Counted from the first letter of the stretch, positions 1 through 9,010 are shown. The stretch is DNA of 64,000 bases from Roseomonas sp. AR75 (GCF_005222815.1 NZ_STGB01000006.1:558001-622000), one strand, 5' to 3'. Numbers and translations are program-made. The notes: generated by a model from the letters alone, not told the origin.

Positions 1-435
1 ATGCTGGCGCGGGATGCGCCGGATCACCACGTCGCCGCCATAGGTCGCGAAGCCGATATCCTCGTCATGGTCCGTGTAGCCGGTGTCGCTGCCGGTGCCG
101 GTCCAGCCTTCCGCGCGCCACGCGGCCTCCCGCGCATCGAGGTCGGCGGCGCCGCAGGCGGCGAAGATGGCGATCATGCGGCCCGCGGAACGCTCCTCGG
201 CCAGCACCGCGACGGGCACGGCGCCGCGCCGCAGACCCTCGCGGTAGAAGGCGCGGTCCTCCTCCGGCAGGGCGGAGAGGCGCAGCGGCGGGGCAGGCGC
301 CTCGGTGCTGGGGGCGGGCTGGGTTGCATGCACGGCGACGCCGGAGGGGCCGACACCGGCCTTGCGCAGGTGGCTGGCGGCCTCCTCCGCCTCCGCGCGG
401 CTGTCGAACAGGCCGACGACGATGAGCTGCGGCAT
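1..435 (-). CDS. Hypothetical protein, possibly YflT/general-stress-like (3' end cut by window edge)
   Basis: The frame is open from an ATG at 435 to the window edge, giving 145 visible residues and no stop, so the C-terminus is missing. A strong Shine-Dalgarno (AAGGAGG) lies 8 nt upstream and fixes the start. The N-terminus (MPQLIVVGLFDSRAEAEEA) looks like a small alpha/beta domain in which a short beta strand is followed by a helix, with a second such unit around residues 75-105. This resembles the domain of YflT/GS17M-type general stress proteins, but that is only a resemblance. No signal peptide or membrane segment is visible. It is divergent from cvpA across a 113 bp gap that must hold both promoters. 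Function unknown. Confidence 0.75.
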   Translation of the reverse strand, partial: MPQLIVVGLFDSRAEAEEAASHLRKAGVGPSGVAVHATQPAPSTEAPAPPLRLSALPEEDRAFYREGLRRGAVPVAVLAEERSAGRMIAIFAACGAADLDAREAAWRAEGWTGTGSDTGYTDHDEDIGFATYGGDVVIRRIPRQH

Positions 436-548
436 GGGGCGATCCTCCTTCTGCGGAACCATGCAGGGGCAACGCAGGCGGGCCGCCCCGGATCGCCGGC
501 CGGTGGCAAGATGACACCCCTCGACCCGCCCGCTATACCGCCCGCGCG

Positions 549-1106
549 ATGACCTGGGTTGATGGCGTGGTCCTGGCGGTGCTGCTGCTCTCGGCAGGGC
601 TGGCCTATTTTCGCGGGATGGTCCGCGAGGTGCTGGGCGTCGGCGCCTGGATCGGCGCGGCCATCGCCGGCCTGATCGCGCAGCCTTCCGTCACGCCCCT
701 GGTGCTGGACTATGTCCAGCCGGACTGGCTCGCCTCCGGCGTCGCGGTGGGCGCCGTGTTCCTGGTCGTGCTGATCGTGCTCAAGATCCTGATCCATTGG
801 CTCGCCGGCCATGTGCAGCGGTCGGCCCTGGGTGGCGTGGACCGCGCGCTGGGCTTCGTCTTCGGCCTCGCCAGGGGTGCCTTCGTGGTGGTGCTTGCCT
901 ATATCGTGGCAGGGCTGGCGGTGCCGGCGATGGAGCGCTGGCCGGAGGCGGTGCGCCAGGCCCGCAGCCTGCCGCTCGCCGCCGATGGCGCGCGCTGGGT
1001 CGTGGACAAATTGCCGCCGGATTTCCGCCCGCTGCTGCCGCAGCAGGGCGCGCAGCAGCCGGGACTCGAGCAGATTTTGAGGCCGGCGGCGCGCAGCCGG
1101 ACCTGA
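549..1106 (+). CDS. cvpA: CvpA family membrane protein
   Basis: A 185-residue inner-membrane protein of the colicin V production (CvpA) family. It opens with the family hallmark of a short N-terminal hydrophobic helix followed by an F-R-G-x-V-R-E motif (around residues 20-28), and has about four hydrophobic segments in the first 130 residues. The C-terminus is short, polar and Pro/Gln rich. CvpA is required for colicin V export in E. coli and is widely linked to envelope integrity; its biochemical activity is not known. It sits 9 bp before purF, the same pairing as in E. coli and most alphaproteobacteria, so the two are almost certainly cotranscribed. Confidence 0.93.
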   Translation: MTWVDGVVLAVLLLSAGLAYFRGMVREVLGVGAWIGAAIAGLIAQPSVTPLVLDYVQPDWLASGVAVGAVFLVVLIVLKILIHWLAGHVQRSALGGVDRALGFVFGLARGAFVVVLAYIVAGLAVPAMERWPEAVRQARSLPLAADGARWVVDKLPPDFRPLLPQQGAQQPGLEQILRPAARSRT

Positions 1107-1115
1107 AGGACCGCG

Positions 1116-2591
1116 ATGGACGAGATGGCCACCACCTCCCCCTGGGAGGATGACGACAAGCCGCATGAGGAATGCGGCGTCGTCGGCATCTGGGGCAGCG
1201 CCGATGCCGCGGCGCTGACCGCGCTCGGCCTGCACGCCCTGCAGCATCGCGGGCAGGAAGCCGCGGGTATCGTCTCGATGGAGGACAGCGGCGTCTTCCA
1301 CGCCCACAAGGGCCGCGGCCTTGTGGGCGACAATTTCGGCGATGCGGCGGTGATCGCCGGCCTGCCGGGCCGCGCGGCGGTCGGCCACAACCGCTACGCG
1401 ACGACCGGCGAGACGGCGCTGCGCAACGTCCAGCCGCTCTACGCCGATTTCGAGTTCGGTGGCTTCGCCGTGGCGCACAACGGCAACCTCACCAACGCCC
1501 ACACGCTGAAGCGCGCTTTGGTGCGGCGCGGCTGCCTGTTCCAGTCCACGACCGACTCCGAGGTCTTCGTCCATCTCATCGCCATCAGCCTCTACTCGAC
1601 GGTCACCGACCGGCTGATCGATGCGCTGAAGCAGGTGCAGGGCGCGTACAGCCTGGTCGCGCTGCACAACGGCGCGCTGATCGGCGCGCGCGATCCGCTC
1701 GGCGTGCGGCCGCTGGTTATCGGGCGACTGCCGGCGGGCGGCGCCCATGTGCTGGCGTCCGAGACCTGCGCGTTGGATATCGTCGGCGCCGAATTCGTCC
1801 GCGACGTGGAACCGGGCGAAATCGTCGTGATCAACGACGAGGGGCTGACCTCCCTCCGCCCCTTCGCCAAGCAGCCCAGCCGCTTCTGCATCTTCGAATA
1901 CATCTATTTCGCGCGGCCGGATTCCATCGTTGAAGGCACCCCCGTCTACGACACGCGCAAGCGCATCGGCGCGGAACTCGCGCGGGAGAGCGCGGTGCCG
2001 GCGGACGTGATCGTGCCGGTGCCCGATTCCGGCGTGCCCGCGGCAATGGGCTACGCGGCGGAGGCGAAGCTGCCCTTCGAGCTCGGCATCATCCGCAACC
2101 ACTATGTCGGCCGCACCTTCATCGAGCCGACCGACCAGATCCGCCATCTCGGCGTGAAGCTGAAGCACAGCGCGAATCGCGCAATCATCGAGGGCAAGCG
2201 CGTGGTGCTGGTGGACGATTCCATCGTGCGCGGCACCACCAGCCGAAAGATCGTGGAAATGGTGCGCGCCGCCGGAGCGACCGAGGTGCATATGCGCATC
2301 TCCTCGCCGCCCACCACACATTCCTGCTTCTACGGGATCGACACGCCGGAACGCAGCAAGCTGCTGGCGGCGAAGCACGACGTGGCGGAGATGGCGCGCA
2401 TCATCGGCGCGGACAGCCTGGCCTTCATCTCGCTGGATGGGCTCTATCGCGCGCTCGGGCGGAACGGGCGCGATGCCGCCTCGCCGGCCTTCTGCGACGC
2501 CTGCTTCACCGGCGATTACGCGATCCCGCTGGCAGACCTGCAGGACAACGCGCAGCGCCCCGTCTCGCTGCTTGCGGCGGCGAATTCATGA
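1116..2591 (+). CDS. purF: Amidophosphoribosyltransferase
   Basis: Catalyses the first committed step of purine synthesis, making 5-phosphoribosylamine from PRPP and glutamine. The 491-residue protein has an N-terminal Ntn glutaminase domain and a C-terminal phosphoribosyltransferase domain with the PRPP loop VVLVDDSIVRGTT. The catalytic cysteine is residue 20 (HEECGVVGI), so a 19-residue propeptide must be removed, as in the Bacillus subtilis type. Cysteines in CIFEYIYFARPDS, HSCFYGID and the FCDACF pair match the four [4Fe-4S] ligands of that class and are absent from the E. coli type. ATG 1116 has AAGGA six bases upstream. The SDR gene that follows overlaps by 4 bp. Confidence 0.97.
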   Translation: MDEMATTSPWEDDDKPHEECGVVGIWGSADAAALTALGLHALQHRGQEAAGIVSMEDSGVFHAHKGRGLVGDNFGDAAVIAGLPGRAAVGHNRYATTGETALRNVQPLYADFEFGGFAVAHNGNLTNAHTLKRALVRRGCLFQSTTDSEVFVHLIAISLYSTVTDRLIDALKQVQGAYSLVALHNGALIGARDPLGVRPLVIGRLPAGGAHVLASETCALDIVGAEFVRDVEPGEIVVINDEGLTSLRPFAKQPSRFCIFEYIYFARPDSIVEGTPVYDTRKRIGAELARESAVPADVIVPVPDSGVPAAMGYAAEAKLPFELGIIRNHYVGRTFIEPTDQIRHLGVKLKHSANRAIIEGKRVVLVDDSIVRGTTSRKIVEMVRAAGATEVHMRISSPPTTHSCFYGIDTPERSKLLAAKHDVAEMARIIGADSLAFISLDGLYRALGRNGRDAASPAFCDACFTGDYAIPLADLQDNAQRPVSLLAAANS

Positions 2592-3307
2592 GCACGCTGC
2601 CGCTCGCGGATCGCGTCGCGCTGGTCACCGGCGCCTCGCGCGGCATCGGCGCGGCGCTGGCGCTGCAACTCGCGACGATGGGCGCGCAATGCGTGCTGCT
2701 GGCGCGCACCCAGGGCGGGCTGGAGGAGGTGGACGACGCGATCCGCGGCGCCACCGGCCGCGGCGCCACGCTGCTGCCGATGGACCTGCAGCGGCAGGAG
2801 AAGGAGCTCGACATGCTCGGCCCTTCCATCGTCGAGCGCTTCGGCCGTCTCGACATCCTCGTGCATGCGGCGGGCGTGCTGAACAAGCTGACGCCGGTGG
2901 CGCATATCGAGCCGCGCGATTGGAACGAGGTGGTGGCGGTCAACATGACCGCCGCCTGGCGCCTGATCCGCACCTGCGACCCGCCGCTGCGCGCCTCCGA
3001 TGCCGGACGCGCGGTGTTCCTGACCAGCTTCGCGCTGGATGCGCATACTGCCTATTGGGGCATGTACGGCGCGGCGAAGGCGGGGATGGAGCATCTGGCG
3101 CTGACCTGGGCGGCGGAGGTGTCGAAGACGCCTTTGCGCGTGAACATCGCCGATCCCGGCGAGGTCGGCACCTATCTGCGTGCCCATGCCTTCCCGGGCC
3201 AGGACAAGGCGAAGCTGCGCACGCCGCAGGATGTCGCGCCTGGCCTCGCGGCACTGTGCACGCCCGAGGAAACGCGCCACGGCGCGCGGGTCGCCATCGA
3301 AGCCTGA
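2588..3307 (+). CDS. SDR family oxidoreductase
   Basis: A 239-residue classical short-chain dehydrogenase/reductase. The Rossmann dinucleotide motif TGASRGIG is at residues 14-21, the structural HAAG near residue 94, the catalytic serine region is FLTSFA, and the YxxxK pair is in MYGAAKAG. The substrate cannot be read from sequence. It starts inside the purF stop codon (ATGA), so it is translationally coupled to purF. An SDR directly after purF is a recurrent alphaproteobacterial arrangement, but that does not prove a role in purine metabolism. The TGA is followed by a GC hairpin before the convergent FkbM gene. Confidence 0.9.
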   Translation: MSTLPLADRVALVTGASRGIGAALALQLATMGAQCVLLARTQGGLEEVDDAIRGATGRGATLLPMDLQRQEKELDMLGPSIVERFGRLDILVHAAGVLNKLTPVAHIEPRDWNEVVAVNMTAAWRLIRTCDPPLRASDAGRAVFLTSFALDAHTAYWGMYGAAKAGMEHLALTWAAEVSKTPLRVNIADPGEVGTYLRAHAFPGQDKAKLRTPQDVAPGLAALCTPEETRHGARVAIEA

Positions 3308-3322
3308 ACCGCTTGCCTCAAG

Positions 3323-3349
3323 CCCTCTCCCCACTCAGGGGGGAGAGGG
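3323..3349. repeat. GC-rich hairpin between convergent genes, repeat family copy 1
   Basis: A perfect 10-bp stem (CCCTCTCCCC / GGGGAGAGGG) with a 7-nt loop lies between two convergent genes. It could terminate transcription from either side, but there is no T-tract. The same CCCTC(T/C)CCC core recurs as two hairpins near 21.4 kb, so it belongs to a dispersed intergenic repeat family. Confidence 0.7.
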
Positions 3350-3405
3350 TTGGGTGAGGGGGGCGGCGAGAAACGGGAGGGCACTCGAGCGGGTGCGCCC
3401 GCCCG

Positions 3406-4320
3406 TCACGCATCCCCGCGCGTCAGCACCAGCAGCGTGTCCTCCTGCCGCCCGAGGATCTCCGGGATCGTCACGCGGTGCAGCGCGGCGTCGAAGCCCA
3501 GTTCGCGCAGCGCGTAGCGGTCGCCGATGGCGCGCAGCGTCTCCTCCGGCGCCGTGCAGCGCAGCGCGTTGAACTCCATCAGCACGGTGATGTCGGGGCT
3601 GCGGTCCAGCACGCGCTGCATGCCCGCCCAGACCTGCTCCTCCGCGCCTTCCACGTCGATCTTGATGAAATCCACTGGGCCGTCCGCGAGGTCATCCAGC
3701 GGCATCGCGCGTACCGCGACCTCGAGCGTGTCCTCCTCCTCCTCCGGCGCGACGCGCGGCGTGCCGTCCGGCAGCAGGCGACCGTTCTTCGGATCGGACA
3801 GCGCGGCGCGGAAGCGCAGCGTGGCCACGCGATCGGATGCCGCCAGCCGTTGCACCGCGGCATTGTGCCAATAGCCGTTCAGCGCCAGCGTCCGCTCGCA
3901 CAACAGGGCCAGGCGCGGGTTCGGCTCCAGCGCCAGAACCTTGCCCTGCGCGCCGACGAGATCCGCCATCAGCACCGCGTAGTAGCCGAGATTGGCGCCG
4001 ACATCCCAGGCGACATGGCCGGGGCGGATACGGCGCAGCATGAACTCCGTGCACCACATCTCCCAGTAGCCATCGAGCATCAGATGCGGCGCGAGGCCCA
4101 TGTCGCGGCTGTCCACCAGGAACTTGTACTTCCCGAGCACGCGGCACAGCACGGTGTGCTGGTCGAGCGTGACGGTCTGGCAGCGGGCGCGCACCGCTGC
4201 CTGCAGTGCCTGGCGCGGCGGCGCGGCGCGCAGGTCCTCCAGCGTCAGCAGCGTGCCGCGTTCCGGCTGCGCACCAAGGTTGGCGCCGCGGCGCCCGAGC
4301 CTGTCGATCAAGCCGCTCAT
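3406..4320 (-). CDS. FkbM family methyltransferase
   Basis: A 304-residue SAM-dependent methyltransferase of the FkbM type. The SAM-binding loop WDVGANLGYY is at residues 105-114, the acidic residue that holds the ribose is in LALEPNP (around 129-135), and the family signature DFIKIDVEGAE is at 217-227. FkbM enzymes usually O-methylate sugars or other small metabolites, often in surface-glycan or natural-product loci; the substrate here is unknown. The open frame continues upstream, but ATG 4320 is chosen because the residues before it are low-complexity and not FkbM-like. It is monocistronic and convergent with the SDR. It could decorate the polysaccharide made by the 11-18 kb cluster, which is speculation. 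Confidence 0.88.
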   Translation of the reverse strand: MSGLIDRLGRRGANLGAQPERGTLLTLEDLRAAPPRQALQAAVRARCQTVTLDQHTVLCRVLGKYKFLVDSRDMGLAPHLMLDGYWEMWCTEFMLRRIRPGHVAWDVGANLGYYAVLMADLVGAQGKVLALEPNPRLALLCERTLALNGYWHNAAVQRLAASDRVATLRFRAALSDPKNGRLLPDGTPRVAPEEEEDTLEVAVRAMPLDDLADGPVDFIKIDVEGAEEQVWAGMQRVLDRSPDITVLMEFNALRCTAPEETLRAIGDRYALRELGFDAALHRVTIPEILGRQEDTLLVLTRGDA

Positions 4321-4480
4321 CCGGGGGGAAGCTAGAGCCGCGCTTGCGCGGCCGCAACGCCGCGGGCCGAAACGCTTGCGTCCCGCTGGCCGCCAATGGG
4401 AAGCTTCCACCGCTGCGGCGCGTTGTGGCCGCAGGAGGCACGCCATGCCGAAGCAGAACATGACGCAAGGGAGGATGAGC

Positions 4481-4690
4481 ATGCGGGAGCCCGTGCCCTG
4501 GTGGCAGGCCGAGGCGCCCTTTGCGCTGCTGCTGGCCTCCGCGCTGGCGACGCCGCTTGTGGTGCTGGACCAGGGCGGCGACCTGCGCTTCGCGATCCTG
4601 GCCGGACTTGTCGTGCTGAGCGTTCCCGGTGCCGCGATCGAGAGCATCGTCGGCGTCGTACGGGCCGCTGTTCACCTCCGCGGCGAGTGA
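4481..4690 (+). CDS. Small membrane protein, unknown function
   Basis: A 69-residue protein with two hydrophobic helices (roughly residues 10-28 and 35-60) joined by a short acidic turn. ATG 4481 is preferred over the in-frame ATGs at 4445 and 4475 because GGGAGG lies 6 nt upstream of it. It overlaps the GTG of the NUDIX gene in the string GTGA, which supports its being a real coupled gene. Nothing recognisable beyond its membrane character. Confidence 0.6.
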   Translation: MREPVPWWQAEAPFALLLASALATPLVVLDQGGDLRFAILAGLVVLSVPGAAIESIVGVVRAAVHLRGE

Positions 4691-5133
4691 GGCGCCAGCA
4701 CGCGACAAGTTGCGGCGTGCTGGTCACCGACGGCACGCATCTTCTGCTGGGGCGCTTCACCGGCCTGGCGCTCTGGGACATTCCGAAAGGGCTGGCCGAG
4801 CCTGGCGAAGCCTTCGACCGCGCGGCGTCGCGCGAACTCGCCGAGGAGACCGGGCTCGATGCCCCGGCCGCGGCGCTGCATCCGCTCGGCCTGCATCGCT
4901 ATCGGCCCGGCAAGGACCTTGCGCTGTTCCTGTGGCGCGTCGCGGCGATGCCGGCGCTGGAAAGCCTCTCATGCCGCTCGATGTTCCGCGCCCGCGACGG
5001 ACGCTGGCTGCCGGAATTCGATGCCTTCGCCACGCCCGGCTGGGACGAGGCGCTCGGCCGCGTCGGGCGCAACATGGCGCGCGTGCTGACCGGGATTGCC
5101 GCCAGCGCGCGTCAGCCCTCCTCCTCGGCATAG
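4687..5133 (+). CDS. NUDIX hydrolase
   Basis: A 148-residue NUDIX pyrophosphohydrolase. The complete Nudix box is visible at residues 35-57: G-x5-E-x7-R-E-L-x-E-E-T-G-L. The GTG start at 4687 overlaps the preceding stop by 4 bp. Substrate unknown; the compact single-domain architecture fits nucleoside-diphosphate-linked or capped-nucleotide substrates. Its last 22 bp overlap the 3' end of der on the opposite strand, so the two convergent transcripts share complementary ends. A shorter start further inside would lose the first beta strand, so the coupled GTG is favoured. Confidence 0.88.
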   Translation: MRRQHATSCGVLVTDGTHLLLGRFTGLALWDIPKGLAEPGEAFDRAASRELAEETGLDAPAAALHPLGLHRYRPGKDLALFLWRVAAMPALESLSCRSMFRARDGRWLPEFDAFATPGWDEALGRVGRNMARVLTGIAASARQPSSSA

Positions 5134-6449
5134 GGGTTGTCCGTGCCGCGCAGGTTCAGCCGGATCGGCACGCCGGGCATGCCGAAGGCTTCGCGGAAGC
5201 TGTTCACCACGTAGCGCCGGTAGTCCTCGGGCAACTGCTCCGCGCGGGTGCCGAACACGGCAAGCGTCGGCGGCCGCGCCTTCGGCATGGTCACGTAGCG
5301 CAGCTTGATGCGCTTGCCCTCGACCAGCGGCGGCTGGTGGCGCTCCTTCATGGCTTCGAACCAGCGGTTCAGCTCGCCCGTCGGCACGCGCCGGTTCCAC
5401 AGCGCGTAGACGTCTCGCACCGTCGGCATCAGCTTCTCCACGCCGCGCCCGGTTGCCGCCGAGATCGGCACCACCGCTACGCCCTTGGACTGCGCCAGGC
5501 TCGCCGTCAGCACGTCCTCCAGCGCCTTGCGGGTCTTCGCCCGGTCCTCCACCGCGTCCCACTTGTTCAGCGCGACCACCACGGCGCGGCCTTCGCGCTC
5601 GGCCAGCCGGGCGATCCGCAGGTCCTGCTCGTCCATGCCCAGCAGCGCGTCCAGCACCAGCACCACCACCTCCGCCTCCTTCAGCGCGGCGAGGGTGGCG
5701 GAGACGGACATCTGTTCCAGCCGGTGGGAGATGCGCGCCTTCTTGCGCATCCCTGCGGTGTCCACGATGCGCACCGGCCCCTCGGCGTCGCGGAATTGCA
5801 GCGCAACGGCATCGCGGGTCAGGCCCGGCTCGGGACCGGTGATCATCCGCTCCTCGCCGAGCAGCGTGTTCACCAGCGTGGATTTCCCGGCGTTCGGGCG
5901 GCCGACGATGGCGATGCGCAGCGGCCGCTCCGCGTCTCCCCGCGGCGCGCGGCCGCCTTCGGTCAGCCGGTCGCGGATCTCGTCATGCAGGCCGCCGATG
6001 CCGTCGCCATGCTCCGCGCTGACCGGCAGCGGATCGCCGAGGCCGAGCTCATAGGCTTCCATCGCCATCTGCGTGCCGAGCCGTCCCTCGGACTTGTTCG
6101 CCACCAGCACCACCGGCAGGCCGGAGCGGCGCAGCCAGTTGCCGAAGGCGCGGTCGGCGGGGGTGATGCCGGCGCGGGCGTCGATCACGAAGATGGCGAG
6201 GTCCGCGGCCTTCAGCGCGGCTTCGGAACTCGCGCGCATGCGTCCGGGGATGGTGTCGGGCGCGGCTTCCTCCAGCCCGGCGGTATCGGCCAGCAGCACG
6301 TCGAGACCGCCGATAATGGCCTCGGCTTCCTTGCGGTCGCGGGTGACGCCGGGCGTGTCGTCCACGATGGCGAGCTTGCGGCCCACCAGCCGGTTGAACA
6401 GCGTGGACTTGCCGACATTCGGGCGGCCGAGGATGGCGATGCGGTGCAT
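5112..6449 (-). CDS. der: Ribosome biogenesis GTPase Der (EngA)
   Basis: An essential GTPase for 50S subunit assembly, with two tandem GTPase domains and a C-terminal KH-like domain. Length is 445 residues, normal for the family. P-loops GRPNVGKST (8-16) and GRPNAGKST (183-191) are both intact, with switch motifs DTAG, ANKS and NKWD visible. The order yfgM-bamB-der on this strand matches E. coli, so the three probably form one transcription unit. The gap to bamB is 67 bp. The 3' end overlaps the convergent NUDIX gene. Confidence 0.97.
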   Translation of the reverse strand: MHRIAILGRPNVGKSTLFNRLVGRKLAIVDDTPGVTRDRKEAEAIIGGLDVLLADTAGLEEAAPDTIPGRMRASSEAALKAADLAIFVIDARAGITPADRAFGNWLRRSGLPVVLVANKSEGRLGTQMAMEAYELGLGDPLPVSAEHGDGIGGLHDEIRDRLTEGGRAPRGDAERPLRIAIVGRPNAGKSTLVNTLLGEERMITGPEPGLTRDAVALQFRDAEGPVRIVDTAGMRKKARISHRLEQMSVSATLAALKEAEVVVLVLDALLGMDEQDLRIARLAEREGRAVVVALNKWDAVEDRAKTRKALEDVLTASLAQSKGVAVVPISAATGRGVEKLMPTVRDVYALWNRRVPTGELNRWFEAMKERHQPPLVEGKRIKLRYVTMPKARPPTLAVFGTRAEQLPEDYRRYVVNSFREAFGMPGVPIRLNLRGTDNPYAEEEG

Positions 6450-6516
6450 GATCGCACCCCTGTAGCACAGGCCGGGCGCCGTTGCGCCGGCCCGGGCCGG
6501 CCTGGATCCTGGTTAC

Positions 6517-7842
6517 TCAGCGCAGCGCAATGAGCGTCCCGTCATCGGCGAGCAGCACGAGCGTGCCATCCGAAACCGCCATCGGCAGGGAGGCGGAGGA
6601 CCCCAGAGGCACGCGGCCGATGATCTCGCCCCCGACGGGATCGAGTTGCAGCAATTCGCCCTTGGTGGAGGGGATCAGCACGCGTCCGCCCGCGACCAGC
6701 GGATGGCCGAAGCGCGCCGGATCGCCGCGCCGACCGCCGGGCGGCTCCGGGTCCAGGGTGGTGACCCAGCTCACCGCGCCGTCCTCGCGCCCGATCGCCA
6801 GCGCGTCGCCGCCGCTGGTCACGGCGAAGGCCCAGTCGCCCGCGGTCGCCACGCCGGCGCCGCCGCCGAACGGGCGTTCCCACAGGCGCCGGCCGCTGCG
6901 CAGGTCCACCGCGATGGTCAGGTTGCCCTGGCCGACCGCGATCACCCGGCCGCCCGCGATTGTGGGCAGGCCGGTGATGCCGACGATATCGGCCAGGCTG
7001 GACCGCCCGACCGCGCCCAGACTCTCCGCCCAGAGCAGCCGGCCGTCCGAGGCGCGCAGCGCCAGCAGCTCGCCGGAGCCGAAGCCGGCGACCACGGCCT
7101 CGCCCTCCACCGCGGGCGCCGGCAGGCCGAGCGGGACCGTCGGCAGGACCTGCGCGCGATGCAGCCAGAGCCGCCGGCCATCCTCGACGGAATGGGCTGT
7201 GAGCTGGTTCTCGATGGTCGGCACGAAGATGCGCCCGCCCACCACCGTGGGTGCGCCGCGCGCCGCGCTCGGCAGGCGTTCGCGCCAGCGGACCGAGCCG
7301 CTGGCGGGGTCGAGCGCCATGACCTCGCCCGCGCCGGTGGCGACATAGACCACCCCGTCCGCCACCGCCGCGCCGCCGCCGAGGGGCGAGGCACTCTCGT
7401 CTTCCGGCGTGCTGTCGATCCGCCAGCGCTGGCGGCCATCCGAGAGGTTGGTGGCGGACACCATGCCCCAGGCGTCCACGGCATAGACCACGCCTTCGGC
7501 GATGACCGGGCCCGTGACGATGCGCTGCCGATAGCTCGAGCCCGAGCCGATGGAACTGCGCCAGGCGATGGCCAGGCTCTCGCCGACCGCGACATTGCCG
7601 GGTGCATGGCTCGGCGGGCCGCCCGTCATCGGCCAGGCGGCGACCGGCTCGGCTGCGGGCAGGCTGACACGGCCGGCTTCCGCGGCATCGGCGCTGAGAG
7701 GCGGCTCAGGCCGCAGGACGCTGCGGCGGTCGCCGGGCAGGCGGACCTTGCGCTCGCCCATGATGTTGTCGAGGCTGCTGCATCCGCCGAGCAGCGCGGC
7801 GGCGCCGAGCAGGGCATGGCGGCGAAGCACGCGCCCGCTCAT
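6517..7842 (-). CDS. bamB: Outer membrane assembly lipoprotein BamB
   Basis: A 441-residue beta-propeller lipoprotein. The lipobox LLGGC places the lipidated cysteine at residue 21. The rest consists of repeated PQQ-type blades, with motifs such as G-x-V-Y-x-x-D/A-x-x-G recurring from about residue 100 to the end. BamB is the scaffold lipoprotein of the BAM complex that inserts beta-barrel proteins into the outer membrane. Its ATG overlaps the yfgM-like stop by ATGA. The mature N-terminus is extended (about 60 residues) before the first blade, which is longer than in E. coli. Confidence 0.93.
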   Translation of the reverse strand: MSGRVLRRHALLGAAALLGGCSSLDNIMGERKVRLPGDRRSVLRPEPPLSADAAEAGRVSLPAAEPVAAWPMTGGPPSHAPGNVAVGESLAIAWRSSIGSGSSYRQRIVTGPVIAEGVVYAVDAWGMVSATNLSDGRQRWRIDSTPEDESASPLGGGAAVADGVVYVATGAGEVMALDPASGSVRWRERLPSAARGAPTVVGGRIFVPTIENQLTAHSVEDGRRLWLHRAQVLPTVPLGLPAPAVEGEAVVAGFGSGELLALRASDGRLLWAESLGAVGRSSLADIVGITGLPTIAGGRVIAVGQGNLTIAVDLRSGRRLWERPFGGGAGVATAGDWAFAVTSGGDALAIGREDGAVSWVTTLDPEPPGGRRGDPARFGHPLVAGGRVLIPSTKGELLQLDPVGGEIIGRVPLGSSASLPMAVSDGTLVLLADDGTLIALR

Positions 7843-8489
7843 GTGCGAAGCCCCGCGGCGACGCGCTGCGCCCTTTCGCGCACGCCGGCCGGGGCGGACT
7901 GGTCGGCCACCAGCCCGTCCAGGATGCGCTTCGCCTCGGCCGTCTGGCCGCGGCGGACGGCGATCAGCGCCTGCGCCTCCAGCGCCGAGGAGCGCCAGGG
8001 ATTGCCGGCACCCGTCAACGGCGCGATGCGCGCGGCCAGCAGTGCGGGGTCGGCAGAGTCGATGCCGTGGCTCACCGCCAGCAGCGTCGCCAGGTCACGG
8101 TACAGCGGATCGGCGCCGGTATCGGCGGCCACCTGGTCCCACAGCGCGATGGCGCCTGGCAGGTCGCCGGTCTCGGCCTTCAGCGCCGCGGCGCGCAACC
8201 GCGCCAGGGTCTGGTAGCCGCTGGGCGATTCGCGGGCCAGGGCGGCGAAGCCGTTGCCGGCCGCGGCGAGGTCCGCGCCCTCGCGTTCGCTTGCCCGGTG
8301 CAGGCTCAGATAGGTCTCGGCCGCCGCCGCGGCCTGCCGCGCCTCGTACCAGCGCCAGCCCTGCCAGGCACCGGTCGCGGCCAGCGCCGCAAGCACAACG
8401 CCGAGCGCGACCCCGCCCCAGCGCTGGGCCAGTTTCCGCGCCCGCTCGGCGCGCAGATCCTCCTCGACCTCGTCGAAGATGTCGGGCAC
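7839..8489 (-). CDS. YfgM-like TPR membrane protein
   Basis: A 216-residue protein with a cytoplasmic N-terminal acidic stretch, one transmembrane helix (about 27-45) and an Ala-rich helical periplasmic domain carrying TPR-like repeats. This is the architecture of YfgM, which sits with the Sec translocon and the PpiD chaperone in E. coli. The start is GTG 8489, with GGAAGGA upstream. Position directly before bamB and der, as in E. coli, supports the assignment. Sequence identity to E. coli YfgM cannot be judged here, so no symbol is given. Confidence 0.8.
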   Translation of the reverse strand: MPDIFDEVEEDLRAERARKLAQRWGGVALGVVLAALAATGAWQGWRWYEARQAAAAAETYLSLHRASEREGADLAAAGNGFAALARESPSGYQTLARLRAAALKAETGDLPGAIALWDQVAADTGADPLYRDLATLLAVSHGIDSADPALLAARIAPLTGAGNPWRSSALEAQALIAVRRGQTAEAKRILDGLVADQSAPAGVRERAQRVAAGLRT

Positions 8490-8581
8490 GTGCTGTCCTT
8501 CCGCCTGTCCGGCCGGGCCGGGGCGCGGACCATACAGGCGCGGTCACGGGGCGTTAAGCCCGGCGGGGCGAGGCTGTCCCC

Positions 8582-8977
8582 ATGCGCCTGCCGCAACCCC
8601 TCTGGCTGCCCCTGCTCGCCCTGCCGCTGGGAGGGTGCTGGATTGACGCGGCCATAGGCCCGGCCGCCGTGGTGACCGGCACCTCCATTATCCTGATCGG
8701 CCGCACCCCGACCGACGTGCTGGCGAGCCTTGCGACGGGGCGCGACTGCTCCGTGGTGAATTACGAGCGGCGGCTGCCCTATTGCATGGAGCTGCCGGGC
8801 CCTCCGCCGCCTGCGCCCTTCTGCACGCCCTCCCTGGGCCGGGCGGATTGCTGGACCATGCCGCCGCCCGGTGCGCCTCTGCGCGGCATCGCCGATCCGC
8901 CGCGGCTGCCGGAGCCTCCGGCGCCGGGGCCGCGCTGGAGCCTGGATACGATGCTGAACGGCCCGATCAGCCGCTGA
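8582..8977 (+). CDS. Small proline-rich lipoprotein, unknown function
   Basis: A 131-residue protein with a lipoprotein signal peptide; the lipobox LPLGGC puts the lipidated cysteine at residue 19. A hydrophobic glycine/valine segment follows (about 20-42). The C-terminal half is rich in proline with four cysteines (C-S-V, Y-C-M, F-C-T, D-C-W), which could form two disulphides in the periplasm. It is divergent from the yfgM-bamB-der unit and tail-to-tail with the dihydroorotase gene. No family recognised. Confidence 0.75.
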   Translation: MRLPQPLWLPLLALPLGGCWIDAAIGPAAVVTGTSIILIGRTPTDVLASLATGRDCSVVNYERRLPYCMELPGPPPPAPFCTPSLGRADCWTMPPPGAPLRGIADPPRLPEPPAPGPRWSLDTMLNGPISR

Positions 8978-9010
8978 CTCCCGGCGCGCCCTTCGGCGTC
9001 GAGGCGCGCC

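Noticed and set aside
174..2378. A 734-codon open frame on the minus strand across purF
   Set aside because: It is antisense to an unmistakable purF and shows the Arg/Ala/His-rich, featureless composition that GC-rich genomes produce in the frame opposite a real gene.
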